Source: Candidatus Blochmannia vicinus (lineage in GTDB: Bacteria > Pseudomonadota > Gammaproteobacteria > Enterobacterales > Enterobacteriaceae). Taken from it: DNA of 64,000 bases. Position numbers and translations under genes: made by a program. Position 1 is the stretch's first letter; each line of letters starts with the position of its first letter. Positions 55,613 through 64,000 of the stretch are shown in pieces. The notes under the pieces were generated by a model. That model had not been told where the DNA came from. It saw nothing but the letters and a program-made list of their open reading frames with translations, and searched no databases. The stretch covers positions 682,001 to 746,000 of the forward strand of contig NZ_CP097763.1 in NCBI RefSeq assembly GCF_023586525.1. Reading direction: 5' to 3'.

Positions 55613-55960
55613 ATTTACTAAATAGAATAATAACCCTTGTAAATTTTAATATGGAATATTAAAATTTACACAATTAAAAATATAACAAACTAAAGAAGAT
55701 TTATTATATCAAATATATATAATCAATCATATAACACAATATAATCATCAGTCACAATCCTTTTAATTACACGATAAACATTAATCATATATTTTTCTAA
55801 AATAATATATATTAAATTTTTATAATAAAAGTTATGACTATCAATATTATGCTAACATAAATAATTTTATGATAATTTTTACTTAAAAAGTATATACCTT
55901 TTCCATAAGTATTTGCATACTATGAATACTAAATATACTAACATTATAGAATAAATTAAA

Positions 55961-57382
55961 ATGCTAAAAATTTTTAATACTTTAACAAGAAAAAAAGAAA
56001 AACTTATACCTCTTGTTAATGGAAAAATTAAAATATATGTTTGTGGTGTTACAGTATACGACTTATGCCATCTTGGTCATGCTAGAACATTCCTAGCATT
56101 TGATACTATTATCCGTTATTTGCATCACTGTGGATATCAAGTCAATTACGTTCGTAATATTACAGATATAGATGACAAAATTATAAAAAGAGCCCACGAA
56201 AATAACGAAACCACTAAAAAATTAACCAATCGTATGATTAAAGAAATGCATTTAGATTTTGATGCATTAAATATATTACGTCCAAATTACGAACCAAAAG
56301 TAACTGATCATATTGATATAATTATTAAATTTATTCACCTACTAATCCAAAAAAAACACGCATATATAGCTCCTAATGGGGATGTAATGTTTTCTGTAAA
56401 AACCATGCGTAATTACGGTATCCTATCTAAGAAAAAAATACCCGACATCCACAATGTATCAAAAAACCCAAATATAAAAAATCCCTCTATAGATTTCGTG
56501 CTTTGGAAAATATCTAAGCCAGGTGAACCCTATTGGCTATCTCCATGGGGAGCAGGGCGTCCAGGATGGCATATTGAATGTTCTGCTATGAACCATTCTA
56601 TTTTCGGTAATCAATTAGACATTCATGGTGGAGGATCTGATTTAATTTTCCCACATCATGACAATGAAATTGCCCAATCTGTTTGTGCTTACAATATGCC
56701 TTGCGCAAAAGTATGGATACATTCTGGTATGCTATTATTAAACCATGAAAAAATGTCGAAATCATCAAATAATTTTTTAACTATACGTGACATTTTAAGA
56801 CGTTATGATCCTGAAACAATAAGATATTTTTTAATGTCTGCTCATTATCGTAACCAATTAAAATATAATGATAATAGTCTCAACAATGCGCGAGCATCTT
56901 TAAAACGACTTTATATTGCTTTAAGAGATACTAAAACTAATACCGAGATTAAACTTAGTAGTGAAGACTACTTCATATCAAAATTCATCTCTAAAATGAA
57001 TGATGATTTCAATACGCCAGAAGCATACTCAGTACTATTTGATATAGCACATAAATTAAATGATTTAAAAATTAAACGTCATTCCCTCACTCCAAAAATA
57101 GCAGCTACTTTAAAATATTTAGCAAATACTATTGGATTATTGTATCAAAATCCAGAAATTTTTTTAAAAAAAATAGCATTAAAAAATAATAAAAAATTTA
57201 ATTTTAAAAAAATTGAAAGATTAATTAAACGTCGTGAAGATGCTCGAAACAACAACCAATGGGAGTTATCTGATAGAATACGAAATAAACTAACTATCAT
57301 GGGAATAACGTTAGAAGATAGCTCTACAGGCACAACAAGATGGCATTTTAATAATACGATACATGTAACCAAAAATAATTAA
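55961..57382 (+). CDS. cysS: Cysteinyl-tRNA synthetase
   Basis: CysRS charges tRNA-Cys. The zinc ligand C28 precedes the HIGH-type motif HLGH (37-40). The other zinc residues lie in WHIECSAMNHS and FPHHDNEIAQS, and KMSKSSNNF is the second signature. The C-terminal anticodon-binding domain ends near RWHFNNT. Length is 473 against 461. A long spacer lies upstream; folD converges from the other side with 40 bases between. Confidence 0.96.
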   Translation: MLKIFNTLTRKKEKLIPLVNGKIKIYVCGVTVYDLCHLGHARTFLAFDTIIRYLHHCGYQVNYVRNITDIDDKIIKRAHENNETTKKLTNRMIKEMHLDFDALNILRPNYEPKVTDHIDIIIKFIHLLIQKKHAYIAPNGDVMFSVKTMRNYGILSKKKIPDIHNVSKNPNIKNPSIDFVLWKISKPGEPYWLSPWGAGRPGWHIECSAMNHSIFGNQLDIHGGGSDLIFPHHDNEIAQSVCAYNMPCAKVWIHSGMLLLNHEKMSKSSNNFLTIRDILRRYDPETIRYFLMSAHYRNQLKYNDNSLNNARASLKRLYIALRDTKTNTEIKLSSEDYFISKFISKMNDDFNTPEAYSVLFDIAHKLNDLKIKRHSLTPKIAATLKYLANTIGLLYQNPEIFLKKIALKNNKKFNFKKIERLIKRREDARNNNQWELSDRIRNKLTIMGITLEDSSTGTTRWHFNNTIHVTKNN

Positions 57383-57422
57383 AAATAGACAATAAACTAC
57401 AAACATCTATTCCTCTCTTCTA

Positions 57423-58274
57423 TCAAAGATGATTATAGTAGGCTTGTAAAGTATTTTGAATAAGCGTAGCCACCGTCATAGGACCTACTCCGCCTGGAAC
57501 AGGCGTAATATATGCAGCTCGTTCATAAGCGCTTGAAAAATGCACATCACCAACTATATCTCCATTGCTTAAACGATTGATACCAACATCTACTACTATA
57601 GCTCCTCGTTTTATCCAACTACCAGGAATAAAATTCGCCATTCCTACTGCTACAATTAATAAATCAGCATGTTCAATATACACTTTTAAATTCTGGGTAA
57701 AACGGTGAGTAATCGATACAGTACATCCCGCCAACAGTAATTCCATCGTCATAGGACGCCCAACAATATTTGATGCTCCCACTACAACTGCATGCAATAC
57801 AAACATATCTATATTATACCATTCTAACAAAGTAATAATACCTCGAGAGGTACACGGGCGTAGCGTAGGAGATCGTTGACATAAACAACCAATATTATAT
57901 GGATGAAACCCATCTACATCTTTATCAGGAGCAATATGTTCTAAAATACTTAATTTTTTTAATTCATTTGGTAACGGCAACTGAATTAAAATACCATCTA
58001 CACGATTGTCATTATTTAGAGTTTCAATTAATTGAAAAATTTCACTTTCGGTTGTTGCAACAGGTAAAATATAAAGAAACGAAATAAAACCAACTTGTTC
58101 ACATGCTTTTTTTTTGTTAGCCACATATATCTCAGAAACTGGATCATTCCCTATTAAAATCATAGCTAACCCTGGTGCACGCTTTCCAGAATTCACATTC
58201 CGGAATACTTGCTTAGCTATCTTTTGTTTTATTACTTCAGACACATATTTACCATCAATTACCTTAGCAATCAT
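57423..58274 (-). CDS. folD: Methylene-THF dehydrogenase / cyclohydrolase FolD
   Basis: FolD converts methylene-tetrahydrofolate to formyl-tetrahydrofolate with NADP, for purines and initiator formyl-Met. The catalytic lysine lies in [36 protein letters not shown] and [12 protein letters not shown] (NADP site) follow, ending [14 protein letters not shown]. Length is 283 against 288. A T9 run (58107-58115) falls at the KKK near the active site. It lies beside argU, as in E. coli. Confidence 0.96.
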   Translation of the reverse strand: MIAKVIDGKYVSEVIKQKIAKQVFRNVNSGKRAPGLAMILIGNDPVSEIYVANKKKACEQVGFISFLYILPVATTESEIFQLIETLNNDNRVDGILIQLPLPNELKKLSILEHIAPDKDVDGFHPYNIGCLCQRSPTLRPCTSRGIITLLEWYNIDMFVLHAVVVGASNIVGRPMTMELLLAGCTVSITHRFTQNLKVYIEHADLLIVAVGMANFIPGSWIKRGAIVVDVGINRLSNGDIVGDVHFSSAYERAAYITPVPGGVGPMTVATLIQNTLQAYYNHL

Positions 58275-58463
58275 TTCAATAATATATCCAATATTTTTAT
58301 ATAATACAATGATGTTATTTTTTTTAAAATATATTACTATTAACTTTAAAAGTTATATATCTTCTTTTAAAGATCTCTTTCTCAAAAAGAAAATGTTTAA
58401 CTCAATTAAGTAAATACTAAAACACTATTGTCTTTAAAAAATACATATAAAATACATATTAAC

Positions 58464-58537
58464 ACGCCCTTAACTCAATTGGACAGAGTAACAGCCTTCT
58501 AAGCTGTAAGTTATAGGTTCGAGTCCTATAGGGCGTA
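58464..58537 (+). tRNA. argU: tRNA-Arg (anticodon TCT)
   Basis: The 74-base cloverleaf has acceptor arms ACGCCCT (58464-58470) and AGGGCGT (58530-58536), a D arm ACTC/GAGT, an anticodon arm ACAGC/GCTGT with loop CTTCTAA, and a T arm ATAGG-TTCGAGT-CCTAT. The anticodon TCT is at 58498-58500 and reads AGA and AGG. CCA is not encoded. The position next to folD matches E. coli argU. AGA codons are frequent in this window, so this tRNA carries a heavy load. Confidence 0.97.
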
Positions 58538-58725
58538 TTATCATATTATATACTTATAGTATATTAATCTAAATTAATATGAATAAATAAGTCTTAATCA
58601 AATAATCATATAACACTATTTAATCAAAATGTGTATACTCAACGATATATACTTCTAATTTAATAAAATAAGATTTTCACTAAATAATAGTATCCAGTAT
58701 GTTTAATTAGTATAACAAAGGTATT

Positions 58726-59667
58726 ATGATACTAGGAATTGCTTTTGCTGTAATCTCAGGATTGTTGTGGGGATTAATCTTTATTGGTCCCTTATTAATA
58801 CCAGAATATCCCAGTATATTACAAGCATCTGGTCGTTATATTGCGTTTGGATTAATTTCAATACCACTATCATGGTACGATAGAGCACGGTTACGTAAAT
58901 TATTATTGCAGGATTGGTTAGAAGCAATAAAACTAGTTTTAGCGGGACACTTAGTGTACTATACATGTTTAACAAGTGCTATTCAACGCGTTGGAGCTCC
59001 GATCTCAACAGCTATTATCGGAACCCTACCTTTAATGTTAACTATAACAACACATATTATTTCTAATAATAAACAAAAATTACCATATCATACTTTACTA
59101 ACATCATTATTTCTAATGGGAATAGGGTTATTATGCGTAAACGTTTCTGAATTAAAATCTGAATTCTTCATATTTAATATATGGCAATACATAAGTGGTA
59201 TAATTTTAGCAATTATTTCTGTTTTGTGCTGGGCGTGGTACGCATTAAGGAATGCGCATTGGTTAAAAACACATCCATACAATAAACCTATGACTTGGGC
59301 CAACGCACAAGGAGTAGTTACATTACCGCTATCATGTCTCGTTTACTGTTTTGTATGTATCTGTTGTTCAGATTTTATTCAAGATGAATTTGTATTACCT
59401 TTTGGACCCAGACCAGTTTTTTTTGTTTTACTAATGATCTTAATTGGATTTTGTTGCTCTTGGTTAGGTACATTCTTCTGGAATGAAGCTAGTCAAAGAT
59501 TACCAACAACACTAATAGGTCCACTAATTGTAGTAGAAACTATAGCAGGTTTAGTATATTCATTTATACACCGCCAATTATGGCCATCTCCATTAATTTT
59601 AATTGGAATATTTTTATTAATTTCTGGAGTGACATGTATCGTACAAATTAAAAAGACCATGCACTAA
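58726..59667 (+). CDS. ytfF: DMT/EamA-family membrane transporter, YtfF-like
   Basis: This 313-residue protein has about ten hydrophobic segments in two repeated halves, as in the drug/metabolite transporter (EamA) superfamily. GLLWGLIFIGPLLIPEYPS at the start, SAIQRVGAPISTAIIGTLPL, and SVLCWAWYALRNAHWLK resemble E. coli YtfF as I remember it. The substrate is unknown. It stands alone between argU and mrdB, away from its E. coli position. As one of the few transporters here, it may move a metabolite across the inner membrane. The name is less certain than the family. Confidence 0.75.
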   Translation: MILGIAFAVISGLLWGLIFIGPLLIPEYPSILQASGRYIAFGLISIPLSWYDRARLRKLLLQDWLEAIKLVLAGHLVYYTCLTSAIQRVGAPISTAIIGTLPLMLTITTHIISNNKQKLPYHTLLTSLFLMGIGLLCVNVSELKSEFFIFNIWQYISGIILAIISVLCWAWYALRNAHWLKTHPYNKPMTWANAQGVVTLPLSCLVYCFVCICCSDFIQDEFVLPFGPRPVFFVLLMILIGFCCSWLGTFFWNEASQRLPTTLIGPLIVVETIAGLVYSFIHRQLWPSPLILIGIFLLISGVTCIVQIKKTMH

Positions 59668-60164
59668 AACAGTTTTTATGAATTAAAATAATTAATTCTT
59701 AAATGAAAAATTAATAAAATCTATTTTTCAAACGTGCACTATTTTCATTGTATAAAACTAACTAATTTCATTAAGTAAACTACAATTAACTACACCAACT
59801 AAATAATATTTTCTAACATAAAATAAGTTCATTTATTATCTACCGCTATGTGACAATTTTTGTTTCCTGTATCAAAATCATATATTTTTTAACTTATAGA
59901 ATTAATTTGTTTAAAAACATATTATTACATCATATATAAGTAATATTGCATACCAAAATATATATTTATATTATTTTAACATCCCTAAGATATAATTATT
60001 ATATATAATATAAAGTTTGCATTAATAATATTGAAACCAGCTAGGCATTTTATATATAACAAAATACTTGTCATATATTTTAGCTTTAAAATTTTTTACC
60101 TAATATCATTAGATGTAATAACAAATATTAATTATTAATTCCATTACATTATAAATTAAACTTA
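59668..60164. other. Spacer between transporter gene and mrdB
   Basis: These 497 bases separate convergent genes. In E. coli rlpA and dacA follow mrdB; neither is present here. I see no open frame, RNA gene or strong terminator. Confidence 0.5.
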
Positions 60165-61277
60165 TTATAAAATTTTAGAAATCATTTTTCTATGTCCATT
60201 TATTGACATAACTATACCAAATCCAGCCATTAACACTAACAAAGACGAACCCCCATAACTTATTAATGGTAAAGGAATACCTACTACCGGCAACAAACCA
60301 CTAACCATACCGATATTTACAAAAATATACATAAATAATACTAACATAAAACCACCAATAATTAGCCTCCCAAACATATGTTTTATTTTAACCGCAATAA
60401 TAAATCCACGAAATATAATTCCTAAATACAATAACAATAATACTAATATTCCTAAAAATCCTAATTCTTCCCCTATTACCGCAAAAATAAAATCAGTATG
60501 ACGTTCTGGTAAAAATTCCAATTGTGATTGTGTCCCATGTAACCATCCTTTCCCAGTTAAACCACCCGAACCAATAGCAATTTTTGATTGAATAATATGA
60601 TATCCAGCGCCTAACGGGTCAATTTCTGGATGCAACAATACCGTTATTCTAGATCTCTGGTATTCGTGCATACAAAAAAACCAAAATATAGGCGTAAAAA
60701 AAACCATTAGCAATAACGTAAATATAATTAATTTCCAACTCATTCCAGATAAAAATAATACAAATAAACCAGAACTAATCGTTAAAATTGCCGTGCCCAA
60801 ATCTGGTTGTGCTAACATAAGTGTAGTAGGAATCATAATTAACAATAGCGCTATGCCAACATTTTTCAAGGATGGTGGATGTCGTCCTTTATCAACATAA
60901 TATGCCACCATAAGCAAAACAGAAATTTTCACTATTTCCGATGGTTGAAACCTTATTATACCAAAATCCAACCAACGTTGTGCTCCTTTGCTAATTTGTC
61001 CAATCATATTTACTGATATTAATAATATAAGACATAAAAAATATATATAAGGCGTCCAAGATTCATAAACTCTAGGTGAAATCTGCGCTAAAAACCCCAT
61101 AAGCAGTAATCCTCCTATAATTTGTAATACTTTTAATCGCATTATTTCAAAATTTTGACCACACGCACTCCACATTATAAAAACTCCATATAGCAATAAA
61201 AAAATAATAAGTAGAAATAGTGTTAAGTCAATATGATATTTGTCCCATAATGAATTCTTTCGAATAATTTGATTCAT
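60165..61277 (-). CDS. mrdB: Peptidoglycan glycosyltransferase RodA
   Basis: RodA is the SEDS-family polymerase that extends glycan strands for cell elongation. It has 370 residues, the same as E. coli, with about ten membrane segments. Conserved parts are GAQRWLDFGIIRFQPSEIVK, LAQPDLGTAIL, GLTGKGWLHGTQSQLEFLPE, ERHTDFIFAVIGEELGFLG and PLISYGGSS. It follows mrdA (PBP2) on the same strand by 67 bases; the two act as a pair with MreBCD. Confidence 0.96.
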   Translation of the reverse strand: MNQIIRKNSLWDKYHIDLTLFLLIIFLLLYGVFIMWSACGQNFEIMRLKVLQIIGGLLLMGFLAQISPRVYESWTPYIYFLCLILLISVNMIGQISKGAQRWLDFGIIRFQPSEIVKISVLLMVAYYVDKGRHPPSLKNVGIALLLIMIPTTLMLAQPDLGTAILTISSGLFVLFLSGMSWKLIIFTLLLMVFFTPIFWFFCMHEYQRSRITVLLHPEIDPLGAGYHIIQSKIAIGSGGLTGKGWLHGTQSQLEFLPERHTDFIFAVIGEELGFLGILVLLLLYLGIIFRGFIIAVKIKHMFGRLIIGGFMLVLFMYIFVNIGMVSGLLPVVGIPLPLISYGGSSLLVLMAGFGIVMSINGHRKMISKIL

Positions 61278-61344
61278 GAATACATTTTAATCACTAGTCA
61301 GATTAATAAAAAATAAATAAAAATAAACCCAATCAAATATTGAT

Positions 61345-63195
61345 TCATTGCAATAAAGCATAATCAAATATTTTTCTTGTAATTGTCCCTATTGATATTC
61401 CAGCCTTAGCGTTTTCTAAAATTACTACTACTGCTATCGTAGGATTTTCATATGGCGCAAATGCGGTCATCAATTTATGATCTCTAAGACATTCAGATAT
61501 TCTATTTGGATCATAGTTTTGATTACTTTTTAAACTAAATAACTGCGCTGTACCAGACTTGGCTGCTGCTTTATATGAAGCATCGGAAAAACTTCCACTC
61601 ACTGTCCCATTTGGACGATTAGCTGCTCCAAACATCCCATCTTTAGCTATTTTCCATACATCTGATTTTGGATCACCTACTTGGTCACATTCCGTTTGAT
61701 GGTATGGAATATAATCTTTTTCTAATAAAATACTATCAAGCAAATGGGGAATAAGCACGTTACCATCATTGATTAAAGTAATTAAAGCCTTAGACATTTG
61801 TACAGGAGTAGCAGTCCAATATCCCTGTCCTATACCTACCGGTATAGTATCTCCTTGATACCAAGGTTTATTAAACCGTTGTATTTTCCATGCTTTGGTC
61901 GGCATAACTCCAGTTAATTCTTCAAATAAATCGATACCAGTATATCTACCATATCCAAATTTATTCATCCATTCAGATAAACTATCTATTCCCATCTTAT
62001 AAGCTATTTGATAAAAAAAAGTATCAGAAGATTCTTCAAGAGCTTTTGTAATATTTAGTTCTCCATGTCCCCATCGTTTCCAGTCTCGAAAACGTTTTTC
62101 TGAACCAGGTAACTGCCACCAACCAGGATCAGAAAATAAAAAATTTTGATTAATCACTCCTAAAATCAAAGCAGATACAGAAATATAAGGTTTTACTGTA
62201 GATGCAGGAGGATACATCCCCTGAGTAGCACGATTCAGCAAAGGACAATTATTATCTTTCAATAAAATGCTATATTTTGTATTAGATATACCATCAACAA
62301 ATAAATTTGGATCATAACTAGGATTCGAAATCAAAGCCTTAATTCCACCATTTCTTGGATCAATGACTATTACAGAAGATCGACTACCCAATAGCAATTT
62401 TATAATATACTGTTGTAAATTCAGATCTAATGTTAAAACAATACTTCTTCCTGGAATTGGATATCTTTTATATAATTTTCTAATAATTTTTCCACGATTG
62501 TTTATTTCTACAGCTCCATAACCTGGAGTACCATGTAAAATATTTTCATAATAACGTTCAATTCCTAATTTCCCTATATTAGGAGCGGAAATATACTTAC
62601 CTAAAATACCTTGTTTATTTAATCTTTTTATTTCCTCTTCATTAATCTTAGAAACATATCCAATAACATGACTCAAATCAGATCCATAAGGATAATAACG
62701 ACGTTGATAGCTTTTTATTGCTACCCCTGAAAATTTAAACCTATTAACAGCAAATCGAGCTTGTTGCTCTTCTGTTAAACCAATCTTAATAGGTAATGAC
62801 ACAAATTTGGAAGAATGTTTTCGAGCTTTTTCAAAACGCACTATATCATAATCACTTAAATTCAATAATAACTGCAATTCACGAATCGTTTGATTTAAAT
62901 TAGTTGTATTTTCTGGTGTTATTTCTAACTGGTAAATAGTTCGATTTAATGCCAAAGCTATGCCATTACGGTCATAAATAATCCCTCTTTTAGGTGGAAT
63001 GGGGATAATCTTAATACGATTTTCGTTGGAACGAGTAGTATACATATTAAAATGAACTATTTGTATCCGATATAAATGAATAAATAAAATACTAGTAGTT
63101 AATAAAATTAAAATACATGCAATAGTTACTCGACGTACAAACAACAATAACTCAGCCGAATAATTATAAAAAATTTGAGAATTATTTAACTTCAT
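61345..63195 (-). CDS. mrdA: Penicillin-binding protein 2
   Basis: PBP2 is the transpeptidase that partners RodA in rod elongation. The 616 residues (633 in E. coli) have an N-terminal membrane anchor (about residues 20-45), a dimerisation domain and a transpeptidase domain with S332 in PPASTVKPY, the SxD-type motif ESSDTFFYQ and the KSG motif AAKSGTAQLF. It starts with ATG. Upstream rsfS is 126 bases away; E. coli has rlmH between them. Confidence 0.96.
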   Translation of the reverse strand: MKLNNSQIFYNYSAELLLFVRRVTIACILILLTTSILFIHLYRIQIVHFNMYTTRSNENRIKIIPIPPKRGIIYDRNGIALALNRTIYQLEITPENTTNLNQTIRELQLLLNLSDYDIVRFEKARKHSSKFVSLPIKIGLTEEQQARFAVNRFKFSGVAIKSYQRRYYPYGSDLSHVIGYVSKINEEEIKRLNKQGILGKYISAPNIGKLGIERYYENILHGTPGYGAVEINNRGKIIRKLYKRYPIPGRSIVLTLDLNLQQYIIKLLLGSRSSVIVIDPRNGGIKALISNPSYDPNLFVDGISNTKYSILLKDNNCPLLNRATQGMYPPASTVKPYISVSALILGVINQNFLFSDPGWWQLPGSEKRFRDWKRWGHGELNITKALEESSDTFFYQIAYKMGIDSLSEWMNKFGYGRYTGIDLFEELTGVMPTKAWKIQRFNKPWYQGDTIPVGIGQGYWTATPVQMSKALITLINDGNVLIPHLLDSILLEKDYIPYHQTECDQVGDPKSDVWKIAKDGMFGAANRPNGTVSGSFSDASYKAAAKSGTAQLFSLKSNQNYDPNRISECLRDHKLMTAFAPYENPTIAVVVILENAKAGISIGTITRKIFDYALLQ

Positions 63196-63321
63196 ACAAT
63201 TAAGGTTTACTTATATCTAACACTAATAATTGACATAAGTAATTTTATACTTATTTAATAAGTAAAACATGCGTATTTACATATAGCATGTCTCTATATA
63301 CACATAAACTCTTTATTTATA

Positions 63322-63639
63322 CTAACACCAAAGCTTTTCTAATGCATACAGGATACGAATTTCTTTTTGCATTACATGTACAACCACGTCACCCAAATCT
63401 ACTAAGACCCATTCACCAAAACTCATACCTTCTATACCATAAGGTTTCACACCTATACTACGGGATTTTTTCAATATCTCTTGAGATATTGAAATTACGT
63501 GACGACTAGACATACCAGTACAGATAATCATAACATCTGTAATGTTAGTTTTTCCATACATGTCAAAACATATAATATCTTGTCCCTGTATATTATTAAT
63601 AATATTAACTACAAATTCTTTTAAAATATCAGATTGCAC
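63322..63639 (-). CDS. rsfS: Ribosomal silencing factor RsfS
   Basis: RsfS binds ribosomal protein L14 and blocks joining of subunits in poor conditions. It has 105 residues, the same as E. coli, with QDIICFDMYGK, TDVMIICTGMSSRHV, WVLVDLGDVVVHVMQKE and YALEKLW. It starts with GTG (63639). It leads the rsfS-mrdA-mrdB cluster. The usual rlmH neighbour is missing, and no cobC, nadD or holA is seen upstream within the window. Confidence 0.94.
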   Translation of the reverse strand: MQSDILKEFVVNIINNIQGQDIICFDMYGKTNITDVMIICTGMSSRHVISISQEILKKSRSIGVKPYGIEGMSFGEWVLVDLGDVVVHVMQKEIRILYALEKLWC

Positions 63640-64000
63640 AGTTTAATGCCTAAATATATATTTATCATTTTATAAACATACATCAACATATAATATCTAT
63701 TATGTAACGCAATAATTATTTTACAAACTTATAATGTTTAAACAAATGTAAACAATTTTATACGGTAATATTAAATAAATCAGTCTATATACTCAATAAA
63801 TAGGACTTTATTTATTTTAAAATATTTCATTCTACAAATCACATAATTATTTAAAAAATAAATTTTGTCAATTCTATTAAAAAAAATAATTATTTATATA
63901 TATATAATATATATATCTACTGTGTTGCTATATAACGATAAATTTTTCAATATTTTGGATCGTTATCAAAATCATTATATAAAATCATACACACATATTT
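63640..64000. other. Non-coding end of window
   Basis: These 361 bases upstream of rsfS contain AT repeats (around 63895-63915), a weak hairpin (AATAAATA 63795-63802 with TATTTATT 63809-63816) and no open frame. The promoter of rsfS-mrdA-mrdB should lie near 63640-63720 but is not distinct. Confidence 0.5.

Noticed and set aside
58114..58413. 99-codon plus-strand frame overlapping the folD start
   Set aside because: It is mostly antisense to folD and its tail is AT-rich filler; no recognisable protein.

Overview
The window is a very AT-rich, plasmid-free looking chromosome segment of a reduced-genome gammaproteobacterium related to Enterobacterales. Almost every protein reads as a close, full-length match to an Escherichia coli housekeeping protein, often with identical catalytic residue numbers (Lon K362/S679, MetAP H79/D97/D108, LpxA H125, DnaE D401/D403). 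Between genes lie long AT-rich spacers where E. coli carries further genes. There are no insertion sequences, prophage, CRISPR or rRNA genes. This pattern fits a vertically inherited insect endosymbiont, most likely of the Candidatus Blochmannia (carpenter-ant) type. The genus is an inference from gene content and synteny, not proven by the sequence.

Layout: (1) 0-9.2 kb, RecBCD, with recC facing inverted recD and recB. (2) 9.5-35.8 kb, a long block collinear with the E. coli 4-5 min region: dapD, map, rpsB-tsf-pyrH-frr, dxr-uppS-cdsA-rseP-bamA-skp-lpxD-fabZ-lpxA-lpxB-rnhB-dnaE-accA, tilS, proS, gmhB. (3) 35.9-43.5 kb, accC-accB-aroQ facing away from mreBCD-tldD, as in the E. coli 73-min region with genes removed. 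(4) pmbA, brought next to its partner tldD. (5) 46.2-58.5 kb, a thinned copy of the E. coli 10-12 min region: lon, ffs (SRP RNA), apt, dnaX, adk, lpxH, cysS, folD, argU. (6) 58.7-63.6 kb, a DMT-family transporter, then mrdB-mrdA-rsfS.

Together the genes supply translation (S2, EF-Ts, RRF, ProRS, CysRS, TilS, tRNA-Arg, SRP RNA, MetAP), replication and repair (Pol III alpha, tau, RecBCD, RNase HII), and the envelope (undecaprenyl-PP synthase, CDP-DAG synthase, lipid A enzymes LpxA/B/D/H, heptose phosphatase GmhB, BamA, Skp, RseP, MreBCD, RodA, PBP2). They also supply fatty-acid initiation (AccA/B/C, FabZ), lysine/DAP and shikimate steps, nucleotide supply (PyrH, Adk, Apt, FolD), and protein quality control (Lon, TldD/TldE). 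The window therefore encodes a complete cell-wall and outer-membrane machinery, unlike the most reduced symbionts.

I found no obvious new multi-gene system. The most unusual signals are in the DNA and RNA: a perfect 58-bp palindrome in a 1.1-kb spacer before lon; an A7 slippage site in dnaX with an immediate -1-frame stop at nearly the E. coli gamma-subunit position; and a 16-codon leader ORF with a strong ribosome-binding site overlapping the mreB start. Others are a sigma-32-like promoter kept before lon, a possible two-state hairpin over the fabZ ribosome-binding site, and strong hairpins inside recB and lpxD.
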